Assembly: GCA_022315425.1 (NCBI GenBank)
Contig: JAIUPT010000015.1
Span: 310,001-374,000, forward strand
DNA length: 64,000 bases
Reading direction: 5' to 3'
Source of the DNA: Pseudevernia furfuracea
Taxonomy: Eukaryota > Ascomycota > Lecanoromycetes > Lecanorales > Parmeliaceae
The notes under the pieces were generated by a model. The model made no database searches and was not told the DNA's origin. It saw only the letters and a program-made list of their open reading frames with translations. Positions 1 to 10,654 of this stretch are shown here, piece after piece (the first letter of the stretch is position 1; each line of letters opens with the position of its first letter). A program made the translations under genes and the position numbers.

Positions 1-456
1 ACTTTCTTGGCAGTGTTAGGGCACTCGAAAATTACACCGTCAAGCCTATACCTGCGGATCGGAGTCCAGGTAAAGTAACGGTTATCTGGGCACAAGATGG
101 CGTGCTCGAAGGACGAGAGGATGTCGGAGGGGAGGAATGGATGGCAGATTCTTCAGGAGGTGACGCCAATGCAGATATGGAGAAAGCTAAGCAGTGGTTG
201 ACGGGCAAAAGAACATCATTTGGACCAAGCGGATGGGACAAACTTACAGGGGCGGAGGTGCAATGCCATGTTGTGGGCGGAAATCATTTCTCTATCATGT
301 TTCCACCAAAGGTACGTTCGACATCAGTTCCATTTCTTTCCTCCCCCGTCAAAACAGATACGATAGCTATGTGGAGAGGAGAAGTTGGCTAACGCAAGCT
401 GGAACAATTAGATCGAAGCTGTTGCAGTCGCCATGGCCACCGGTCTTCCTGCTTAG
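1..456 (+). CDS. Non-reducing polyketide synthase, C-terminal end of thioesterase domain (partial)
   Basis: The gene enters from the left edge. The frame starting at base 3 is open and reads as the end of a PKS thioesterase (alpha/beta hydrolase) domain. It has a VTVIWAQDGV strand, the segment KRTSFGPSGWDKLTG, and GGNHFSIMFPP, whose His is the expected catalytic histidine. An intron lies at 312-411 (GTACGT...TTAG, branch-like GCTAACG at 387-393). The last exon, 412-456, encodes IEAVAVAMATGLPA and a stop. In non-reducing PKSs this domain releases the finished chain by hydrolysis, Claisen cyclisation or lactonisation; which one applies cannot be told here. The catalytic Ser and all upstream domains are outside the window. 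The downstream laccase lies on the same strand, which fits a pigment or phenolic polyketide cluster. The domain call is firm; the product is unknown. Confidence 0.85.
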
Positions 457-2182
457 ATGGGTAACACACCCTAGAGATTTATATAAATACGGATTGATGT
501 GGTATGAGTTTCTTATTCCTATAGAGGAGATTCTGTCACAGATCGCCAGCTTTTATGATCCCTTTGTTTGACAGCACATACTGGCGTTTTTCGATGAAGG
601 TAGAGTCATGGAAGTTAGATTACCGTTCATATATTATCTAGCTTCTGATTTTGAAACACAACTAATGAGTGCCTTGCCGAAAGACCAAGTGAAATACCTC
701 GGGAGCGTGTTTTGCGGAGGTATTTAGTTCGTATTAGGTGTGTTGCGGGGCTTTTTATTTTCTGAGCGCGCACAAGGTGCCCTCAAGGTGTAAGCTAAGT
801 TACAAGAAGATGGGCGAGCGGTCGTACGCTAGCAAGTCTACAACTGATGTATATAGTCCATTGTAGTGACTTATCCTCAGTGATCACCTTTTGGTTTAGT
901 CGTAACGGTTAGCAAACCCGTCTCTTCTCTCAAGATGAGGCTTAGGGCTAGCCCTGTAATTCAGGTCGATCTCGGTGTCCCCCAAATGTCCCGATACTGT
1001 AAGGCAGAGTATGTAACCTCTGAGACCTCTTCCGCAATCTTAGACAAAGCCAAGATGGCCTTAGTGTCATAAAGACAAATTACTATTGTGGTTCTCCATC
1101 TCTTTCTTCATATCACTAATTCAAATGCTTCTGCGGCTGAGGATGTCAGCATCAGCCCAGCGTAATACGTCCTCCAATCATGGCCCATATACTTGAGAAA
1201 CCCTACTCGGGCGACAGCTTTTTCAAATTCGTATTGACCGAAAGATCGAGATTCATTGAAAATACCTCTGACCATGGTGGTGAGCAGCACTAATAACGCG
1301 ACAGGGGTTGGCAAGATATGCAGTCAGACGGCATCAAGCGGATGAATAGATACAGTCATAGTGTCAAATTGTCGCTTGATCCCCCCACTCTGGAGCACCT
1401 TTCAATCTTGAGCATGTAGTTGCATCGGAATTTCGCCAAGCGTTGCTCTGCATGATGTACATCATATGCGCCGCTTTCTTTGCCCCTCGTAGTTGAGGTG
1501 TGACTGTGCGTGTCAACCGGATTTCACCAAGCGGTTAAGTAGACACAGTCAGACTCCGTCAGACCACTCTGCTTACCCCGCTTCTGAAAAGCCATTCTTT
1601 CATGAGGATGTACTTCATCTATGATCTATCTCTCACATCGGTGCCCTGCGTGATGTACGTACTATGCGCAGCTATCAGTGCACATGGAAGCGAATCTCAG
1701 CCGTTCACATCGCTGGCTCGTTGAGCTAGGTACGTCCAAAGGGACGCAATTACACCAAGGGTAGCAGGCTGCAGGAGGCAAGCGAGCTGAGCTCAGCTCT
1801 TCTGCCGTATATCATCTACCGCCTTTGTAATGGGATGCAGGTGCATGAGTGTTCGTCGCTTTTCAGACACCGCTCGGATCGGACGACCCACGGGACGCAA
1901 GGCCTGTCTCATCCCACGAGAATATAAGCCAACTTTTCGGTGGCTTGGACAAGTTTATCATTCATGTTGTATTCTGTCACATTATTGGCCTACTACGCCT
2001 GAAGGAATTTGTTGCTTATGGGCTCGCATCCATGGATCTACGTTCACGTTCGGAGGACGCCATCAGCCCGGATATCTCCTACGCCTCTGTAAGGCAACAT
2101 TTACACGCTCATTCTCGTATCGCGTTCAAGACTGCATGCTCACTTCGCCACGACCGCGGCATCTATTACAAAATCACGCGCT
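457..2182. other. Intergenic region between PKS and laccase
   Basis: I find no supportable gene here. Short open frames at 1108-1314 (minus, 68 codons) and 1830-2229 (plus, two overlapping) have no recognisable motif and no clear partner exons. The stretch holds a degenerate direct repeat (1333-1681, listed separately). Confidence 0.5.
1333..1681. repeat. Degenerate direct repeat, two copies, period about 197 bp
   Basis: Two diverged copies start near 1333 (AGCGGATGAATAGATACAGT) and 1530 (AGCGGTTAAGTAGACACAGT). In each, about 113 bp later, comes a matching block: CTGCATGATGTACATCATATGCGC near 1448 and CTGCGTGATGTACGTACTATGCGC near 1645. The equal internal spacing supports a tandem duplication that has since diverged. 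Origin and role are unknown. Confidence 0.55.
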
Positions 2183-2190
2183 TATATAAG
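2183..2190 (+). promoter_or_regulatory. TATA-box candidate for the laccase gene
   Basis: TATATAAG sits 259 bp before the laccase ATG and is followed by a pyrimidine-rich stretch typical of fungal leaders. This would give a 5' UTR of roughly 230 nt. It is a sequence match only; no transcript evidence. Confidence 0.4.
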
Positions 2191-2448
2191 ATGCATTTTT
2201 TACCTATCCGCACTTTGCTTGCTTCTTGATTTCGTGGACTCTTCTACTCACTACGCTCTCACTTTTTGAACTCCTCTTCATCCCCTGAAATACTTTCCAT
2301 CTCTTCTTCTTGGATAATTGTACCCACTGCATTCTACTTCATCAGTGCACTCTCAAGCCCGCAGTCTCGTGGCAGCGGCAACGCCTACTCCACGGTGCCC
2401 CTAGGCGCTTGATCCCAAGGCCACAACTTCATTGACCTGAGGAACACC

Positions 2449-5000
2449 ATGGGGTTTCTCCAAGGCTGTTCAGAAGCCCTTCTACGCCTATTGTCTTTTA
2501 CTCCCTCTTGGGAAGGATATGGTCTCCAGAAGCCGCTACCTTTAAGCGAGGTCGAGGTCCATATTCATCCAGAGACAGCAACGCCCGGCTTTACCTGTAA
2601 TTACCCCGGTCTCCCCGGATGGGAGAATTGCAATGCGCCCGATAGCCGTGACTGCTGGCTTCAAGACACTGCATCCAAGCAGCCTCTTTTTAGTCGATAC
2701 GAGTGAGTCTGAGTGAGCCAGATTGCCCCACAAAATTTCGCTCACACATAGAAATCAAGCATCAACACCGATTACGAGAAATGGTGGCCAAAAGGTGTTG
2801 AGAGAGAATTTTGGCTCAATGTGTCAGGCCAGACGATCTCTCCTGACGGCTACCTCAAGCCTCTTGGCAAAGTCCTGAACAACACCTACCCTGGCCCATT
2901 GCTGGAGGCTTGCTGGGGTGACGACATCGTACGTAATAGTTTAAAATACCCTGCTCAGTCCTTGATCCCACCGCAGTGCACCGAAAACTTCAGCTGGAGC
3001 TCGTTGCTCCTGTTTTGGTTTTTGGAGAGAAAGCTAATTCGAAGTTTTGCCCAGACTATTCATGTTACCAACTATTTACCAGACAACGGAACCACAATCC
3101 ATTGGCATGGCATTCGTCAGCTCTACACAAACGAAGCTGATGGAGTTAACGGTGTCACGCAGTGTCCTATTGCTACCAATGACACGTACACATACAAGTT
3201 CAAGGCGACTCAATACGGTCATTCTTGGTACCACAGTCACTATTCGCTCCAGTATCCGGACGGTGTCGCTGGTCCTTTGCTCATCCATGGTCCCAGCAGT
3301 GCCAACTGGGACGAGTCATGGGACCCGATATTTATAAGCGACTGGAGCCATCGAAGTGCCTTTCAGGATTTTCAGACCGAACTTGGCAGTCCAACGTCGA
3401 CGCCCCCGGTACTAGGACATGACCCCGTAATGCAGTCGGTACTGCTCAATGGCACCGGTATGGATGGGAAAGTAAATTCGGGAGAAGCAGATTGCTAAAC
3501 ATTTCGACAGGACTTTTCACAAACTGTACTTTTCCAGATCCTCCACCGCTGTGCGTCCCGGCGCGGGATCGCAAGCCGATATTTACCAAAATCTTCCAAC
3601 GAGGAAAGCGATACCTGATCAGGCTGATCAACTCATCGACTGAGTCGGGCTTCATCTTCACCATCGATAACCATCTGCTTGAGATCATCGACAATGACTT
3701 CGTACCCATTCACCCCTTCAAGAACGAATCGATCCACATTGGAATAGGTGAGCCGTTCAAACCCCATATCAGTATATTCTAACCATTCTTAGGCCAGAGA
3801 TACTCGGTCATTGTCGAAGCGGACCCATCGGCTCCCGTTCAAGCCGATGGCAATTATTGGATCCGGACCATATTAGCAACCGGCTGCGGAAACATAGCCA
3901 GCTATGACAATCGAACCGGCATCATCCGATATGAACCGGAGAGTACCGGCCTTCCCACCTCGGTGCAGGCGAGCGTCAATGTCTCATGTGCCGACCCACC
4001 TCTGGCAAGCCTCGTGCCCGTGGTGCCATGGGCCGTCGACCACCATGCGGTGAACGATGTCCTCGACGACACTTTCGAAGCCTTCATCGACAACAGCACC
4101 ACGCATGGTTACAACCGATGGGATCTAACAAACACCCCTCTATGGTGAGTTAAACCCCCCCCCCCCCCCCTCCCGTGTCAAGAAACCAAATGCAAACGAA
4201 AGAAGAAGAAGTGGTGATCCAAAAAATACCAGATAAATGATTTAACAAGCCCCATAACACATATATAGGCTCAATTTTTCCAACCCGACGATCCTGAACC
4301 TCGACAACACCACCTTCGACCCGGAATACGCCGTGATCCCGGAGAACTACACGCAGGGTTACGTCTACCTCGTCATCACCGCGCAGGACCTTCCGGGGTT
4401 CCCCTTCAAGATCCCGGCGCAAAACGCCCACCCGATCCACCTCCACGGCCACGACTTCGTCATCCTCGCCCAGAGCACGGCGGCGTACGACGTCGACACC
4501 AGCATCGGGACCTTCAACTTCCAAAACCCCCCGAGGAGGGACGTGGCTCTCTTGCCCCGCGGGGGCTACCTGGCCATTGCGTTCCGGCCCGACAATCCAG
4601 GCGTGTGGCTTCTGCACTGCCACATCGGTGAGATTTTTTTTTTTTTTTTTTTCCTTTTCTTCCCCCCCCACCCCCCCCCTCACACCCCTGAACCCGAACA
4701 TCAAATTACTTTTTCTTCTTCTTCTTCATTTCCCCGATCGAATCGAACAGGGCGTAACCTCGTTTTCCTCCTTTGATAGTTGAAAAAGTTCTTATGGCTG
4801 ATATTTTTTTTCGAAAAACAGCCTGGCACGCGTCGTCCGGTCTGGCGCTGCAGATCCTGGAGCGTCAGGGCGACATCCGGCCCACGATTGGGAGCCTGGC
4901 GGCCACGGAGTCCACGTGCAAGGGGTGGGACCGTTGGCTCGCCGAGAACAACGGCACCTTCGGAGGCGTGGGGAATGACCAGGATGATTCCGGCATCTGA
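2449..5000 (+). CDS. Laccase (secreted multicopper oxidase), seven exons
   Basis: Oxidises phenolic substrates by one-electron steps while reducing O2 to water. Exons: 2449-2702, 2760-2928, 3055-3457, 3511-3747, 3793-4144, 4269-4627, 4822-5000. They total 1953 nt, or 650 residues, somewhat longer than many ascomycete laccases. All four copper motifs are visible: HWHGIRQ (exon 3), WYHSHY (exon 3), HPIHLHGHDF (exon 6) and HCHIAWHASSGL, which is split across exons 6 and 7. The protein ends in DSGI, the C-terminal plug typical of ascomycete laccases. The start has a good context (CACCATGG), but the N-terminus is a weak signal peptide, so an upstream start or exon is possible. Intron 5 contains a run of 16 C and intron 6 a run of about 19 T plus C runs, so both are prone to sequencing error. 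Position beside the PKS suggests coupling of phenolic polyketides, as in fungal pigment clusters. Confidence 0.93.
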
Positions 5001-6317
5001 GCCCTCTTCGCTACCCGCAAGCGCCTCGGGGGAGAGAAGGATTGAGTAAATGACTCTGGGAAAGGTAAAACCTCTGTCGAGTCGTATTGTTCTGGCTCGA
5101 GGCTGTCATTGTACTCCTACACAAGAGGGGGTATGCTGGATGGGTTTTGAGTAAGGGATTCTGTCTCGTTTTTCTTCCGCGGGTGTACAGCGTTTGAGCT
5201 ATGGAAAGGTTGCTTTGAAAAGGGGGTTTTTTGCGTGAAAGGAGGGTTCGATTTCACTCTACCACTTTCCTATTTCTCAAAAAGCAATTCGCGAGCACGA
5301 CAACGTCAAACACCAGCAGCAAGGGAACGTCTCCGATCTCCGACAAAAAGAGAATGTCGAGATGCTAACAACAGAAAAAAAGCATTACAATACAAAAAAC
5401 CTCCACTGCCTCTCGTTCCACCCTATGATCTCGGCGTTGACCCAAGAAGAAACATTCGAAAATCTTAAACCTTGCCATCCTGGACTGGGCTCATATAGAG
5501 GCTTCTTCCTCCAGATTGCCCGTGAACCTTTCTTCCTTCCTGTTCTCCAGGTCTCGGCCGCTTTTTTCTCTGCACGGCCTAATTCTACTTCTATCATTTT
5601 AAGTTTACCCCTTCTTTATTCGCGTGATTAGCTCATGGCTATCTTCTCCAATCTGAACTCTGTCCGGTCTCTACAGCCTTTGCCTCCTAGCGTATCCTTA
5701 TACAGAGAGCTTCCCATATACCCCTACTCCTAGATGAACGTCGACGAGGGGCATTGTGTAGCCGCCGCCGGAGTGGTTGAGCAGGATACCGAGGTGCCCC
5801 TTGGTGATCTTAGGGACGGAATTCTGCAGAAGGTGATGGAAGAAGGCTCGTTCATTTCAAGGGAAGACGATCCATGCCTTTACTCTCGAGAGGTTTCGTC
5901 TTCGGGGAAAGAGTGGGCGGTTGCAATGACGTAGAGACCGTACGTGTGGAAAGGCTAGGGCAAGCGCTTCGCCGAGGCTACCTTGGGAGCAGCCGGGTAT
6001 GCGGGCGGTCCTTTTTTCGAGGCGTTCTAGGTGATGTCCGTGTCGAGTATATGTGTGAATGAAGCTTAAACGTTCTCGGCTAACCTTGACGCTGTCTGAT
6101 GTGACCTTTACACAGGATTTATCTCATCCTAAGACAGGTGAGCGAGATTAACGAAAAAAGGTTGGGGGTTTGTATTACATGACCCCTGGGAGATTGGAAG
6201 CTCTTCCTGGCGTTGATAACAACCAAGCAACGTAATGACAGCGGTGGGCAGACCCTGATTAGCCATCTTTCTATCATTCTCAACACCTCATCTCCTCTTG
6301 CCAAAGCATATATCAGA
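5001..6317. other. Intergenic region, no gene supported
   Basis: Contains 3' flanks of the laccase (plus) and the AAA+ ATPase (minus). Several short overlapping frames at 5235-6349 share no family features. Nothing else is seen. Confidence 0.5.
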
Positions 6318-9300
6318 TCACCGTTCGCGGAAGTCATCCCTCCGCTCATGTCTATCGCTCGCCAGATCCGACATGGTCCCCGCCTGGGTCTCTTTCAGAT
6401 AGGCATCGAAATGCTTCGACGCCTTGGCCACCCGCTCGAAATGCTCCGGCTCCAGCCTCGGCTTGAGCGGGACCGGCGACTTGAATTTGAGCTGGCTCTG
6501 GTAAGCGTCCCACTCCGCCAGCGCGATGGCGGTCTGGAAAGCATTCCGGATCTGCCGGCCGTTCCACGTGGTTTCCGATTTCGCGAGCTCCCTGTAATGC
6601 TTCGACGCGAACTTGAGGATGCCCATGCGGTCGGGGTCGTCAATGGAGAGCTTGTCGCCCCAGATCTCGCGAGCGCGGTCGATGTTCATTTCCCAGATTT
6701 TGACGGTGGCGTCTTCCTCGATTCTGGGATAGAAGAGACTCATGTGGATCCGACTGCGGAAAGCTTGGTCAAAGGCCCCGACACGGTTGGTGGTGAGGAA
6801 GAGGATGCCGGAGTAGTATTCGAGGACTCTGAGGAACACTGAGACGATTGCGTTGCGTTTCAGATCGGTCTTGCTCCTGGCTTCAAGGAAAACATCGGCC
6901 TCGTCTAGTAATAAGACACAACCCCATTTGTGAGCGAGCTGAAAATGATTCTCGAGCCTCCTCTCAACTTCGTCTGCAGAGTCACCAATGTCACCACAAG
7001 TGACTTGGAACAGTGGTCTGTGTGTAAACTCTGCGACAGACTCGGCGGTGGAGCTTTTGCCAACACCAGGCTCGCCGTGTAGTAAAATTATCAGGCCTTT
7101 ACCTTTACCAGGCACGAGGTCCATCTGCCGGTTCTCTGCTTTTAGACCAATCTCGATGTTTTTGCCTTTAGAGTGGGTTTGGACTAAAGCCAGCAAAGTT
7201 TCTTTGTGTCCGTCAGGGAGGACCAGAGAGTCGAAGCCGCTCCCGTGCTCTTTGATATCCTCAACAAGGCTCACCTCCAGCTTTACCCACTTGCGACTTC
7301 TCAAAACGTAGCCATAGACCCAGCAAGGGCACACCAGGTAGTCTTCGTCCGTAAGTTCGCTGTCGGGCTCAATGAACTCGTGCATGAAGCCCTTCTTCTC
7401 CAGCATCGCGGCCTTGCGCCTTCTATCTATGAAGAAGTCTGGCAGAATCGGTGTATTCTGGCAACATCCCTCCCGAAAGCACCTTTTGTCTACGAACTCC
7501 AAAGTTTGGCGCGGATCTGATTCCAGCTCCTGTGTGACACCAAAACGTATGGCTATATTATTCTTCAATACAGCCATACCAACATCGATTATCACCTCGG
7601 AATCAACCTGATTGTATGAACATAAGCCAGCGTCTCGCATCATTCAACATCGGTCTTACTTCTTCTCTGAGTTCATCCATGGCCAAAGTCAGGCCATCGT
7701 ATCTTTTATGTACCATGTCTGTTTTGCGCGTCAGTTCGATATATCGTTTACCTCTTTCGATGAAGAAGTCACGAGGCTCCAATCCCCGAGAATTCTTCGA
7801 GTAGATTATTGGAAAGCATGGTAAGGATGTGATCATTTTGTTACCATCATACGCCTTAATGGTATGCAGTTGCTGACATGCGCCAAGCTCCTTTCCGTCA
7901 GAATTGTAGAAATAGCTCAGTATCTCAAATTTAGGCACATCTCTTCCGTCCGACGCTGAATCCCATGGGTCCATGCCTGCTTGAAATCTTTCGCAAAGAA
8001 AAGGTCTCCCGCCCGAGACATCCAAAATGCGGTATACCTGATTCTGTCCATTGGAGTCATTAGAGACTATCTCACCACCTATTGGAAAAAGGTGCCAGAG
8101 GTCTTGAAAGGCAATGCTCCGGGCGACACCGTCTTTAATCTGTTTACGGAGGTCAAATGTCGGTTTCAAGTCTTTGTCTAGTACCTCTCTCAAGACCCGC
8201 AGTTCTTCGAGACATCTGATCGGTTTCAAAGACTTTATGTTGTCGTTTTCTCCATCGACTGAGACATCTCTTGTAGTGTCAAGAGTCTTGTTATCCTCAA
8301 GGCCGACCGAGTGATCCAAGGTTGGAGATTCGGGTATCTCATGCAAGGAATCCATGATTGACTGCGACGGCGGAACTTGGTCCTCGCTGTTGACTGTCTC
8401 TGGTGCCTCTGCCTTGATTGTATTGCCATTGTGCATGTGTAAGTTCTCCAACTCGTCAATCCTGTCCCTGATCTCTGTCTCGGAGTTCATAAATAGCTTG
8501 AATGGTCGCAGTATGACTTGATCTTGCAATTCGCGCACGCCAGTAATAAGTGGGTTGTTGAAGCTGACGATGCATTGGGTGATGTCCCTGATAGCGTTCA
8601 GTAACAGAATTGAGTTAATGCGAATACGTTCAGGCTGAATGAATTGTCCATCATTGGTCGTAGGCTCTTGCGCTGGGATTGCGAGGCTATTAGCAGCGAG
8701 ATCCGGTGGATCTGCTGCTAATGTAGTACCATGATCTTTACTCGGCCGCTCGTGCTGATAGGTAGCGCCGAAGACGACATCAATGAGGTGGTAAGGCAAT
8801 TGTCCTGGAAACTCGTGCCGGCGCTTGTGGTCAACGGGTATGTCTACATCTTTGGCTCCTGGGTTGGGATTAGTCGGTAAATACTCCTGGAAGCTCATTC
8901 GCTTGAGACCCAAGATCAGATTTGTAGGCCGGTTTATTCTTCCTGGGGGAGGAGCAACTGTTTCAGGTTGCCGTTCGATCCTTTGCAGCCTCCTTTCTAG
9001 ATCCGCCATCCTGTCCTCCATGAGTCGTGTGTATGCCATGTGCTGTATCACACGCGTTGGGGCTTTCTTAATGCGTTCTCGAAGAGGTGCTTTTCCCTCA
9101 GTGTGCAGAGGCCGTAGAGTAGCGTCTCTGATGTCCATCATCATGCCAAACTCACTTTCGGGATCGCTAACATCATCTTCGTCATCTACACCTCTCGTGG
9201 TGGTATCCTGTTCCTTGCTGGATGACGCGTCTCTGTCATTGGGGTCTGTCCCCTTTTGTTCAGGATGATTAGATGATTGCCTAATGGAAGATTCATCATT

Positions 9301-9601
9301 CGCCCCATCTGTATTAAAGATCAGCCGGTGAGCACTCAAGAGTAGTCGTGTCGTTTTTACCTGCATTGGCTCCTCTAGGGCTACTGGCAGAGCTTCCGCT
9401 GACGGATAGCTTGCCGCCAGCAACCTCCCCTGAATGCGAGCCATTCTCGTTGCGACCATTATCTGACTCAGTAGCCTTGAGGGAAGAAGGAGGTGAAGGT
9501 TGGCTTATGGTTTTACTATCCTTACTTGAGTGGAGGCCTTTCATGCTATTTGTAGTTTCCGGCTGGGCGTGGACAGATTGATCGGCAGCGTTGCTTGCCA
9601 T
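6318..9601 (-). CDS. Large fungal AAA+ ATPase (DUF7025-type N-terminal region)
   Basis: Three exons on the minus strand: 9601-9361, 9308-7660 and 7607-6318. Both introns are 52 nt (GTAAAA...CAG and GTAAGA...CAG). The product is 1059 residues. Residues 1-200 are Ser/Pro/Asp-rich and probably disordered. The middle carries the region usual in this fungal family (around FQDLWHLFPIGGEIV) upstream of the motor. The C-terminal AAA+ domain shows Walker A GEPGVGKSS (about residue 808), Walker B LLLDEAD (about 865), the sensor-like FLTTNR, and an Arg-finger-like RSRIHM. A C-terminal lid follows. The ATPase core is intact, so the protein is expected to be an active ATP-driven remodeller. Its substrate is unknown; the family is large and mostly uncharacterised. 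It is transcribed away from the DUF7708-type gene, with about 1.05 kb between the two starts. Confidence 0.85.
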
Positions 9602-10654
9602 GTTGTCTGATGTGAGTGGAATATATTTATTGTGATAGTCAACGACTCAAGAGGGACTCGGTGCTACAGAATGCAGAGACTTGTACGGAGGGGAGAATCT
9701 AAAAGCAAATCAACAAAAATTCGAGAATTTCCAGAGGCTGTTGCAAGGACTGTATGAGAAGTTGAGAACGAGGCTGAATGAGGTGTCCTACACCCCCACC
9801 TTCCCCATTTCGATGGTGCATCTGTCAGCTGGCAGGGGTAAACTTGATCTTACCGTAGTTTCTTAGCGGTTAGCGCAGCTTCGGTGCCTCTCAACTTCTC
9901 AAGTGTCACCTCAATTCATGCACGAAGCCTAATCTACAATCTATAGAGGGGGTATGACGGAAGAGTCTGAATTACTGAGGCTAAATCTACAAGGACATGC
10001 AGCAAAGGACCTCGCACAGGCAGGTATCTCAAGTTGAAAAACGTCTTACGCAGCTAATGGATCGTGAGCGTTGACAACTCAGTGCTGCCGCAGCCTGCAG
10101 AATCCGACCCCTCTTCAAATTTCAAAATTTGGGGGAAAATTGCGTGTCAGATTTTAGACGTGTTCCCGCCGCCGTAGCCTTGCGACCCCAAGTTCAAACG
10201 ATGACGATCGCGAGGAAGCGCGTGTCAATTAGGTACAACATTATTTATTATCACTGACGGTTCTTCCATCTCGTACTTAAACGAAAAACAATCGTCCGAC
10301 CCAAGCCTATATCTAGCACTGTCTTTGGGCGTCGGTCCGGTGAGATGCATGCTCTCACTGCTCAGAGCCGCAACCTTTCGGCCTTGTCGCAAAAAGACCA
10401 GTCTAGAACATAGAATAGAGGCCTGCATGGATGGCCCCCACTTTTTTATGCGGGCTGTGCCGCACATTTGGGCAGAGAAACAGTTGAGGATCAGAGGGCT
10501 GAACATTATTCTTTAAAACAGCACCAGAAAGCATATGCTCAAGGATAGGTAGGCATACTCTACGAGAAGGCCTTGACACCAAGATGCAGCATCTTTTCAG
10601 TCTTGCTAAACAGAATGAATTTCAACCAAATCCCATGAAGAAAGGTAGAGATCC
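9602..10654. promoter_or_regulatory. Intergenic region between divergent AAA+ and DUF7708-type genes
   Basis: This 1.05 kb separates two divergent starts and must hold both promoters. Short frames at 9681-9866 and 10225-10516 have no recognisable content. No clear TATA box or repeat stands out. Confidence 0.45.

Noticed and set aside
1830..2229. Two overlapping plus frames of about 120 codons
   Set aside because: No motif, two frames compete, and the TATA-like site of the laccase lies inside.
4150..4704. 184-codon minus-strand frame over the laccase
   Set aside because: It is antisense to copper-binding exon 6 and its flanking introns; the long Lys and Gly runs come from homopolymers.
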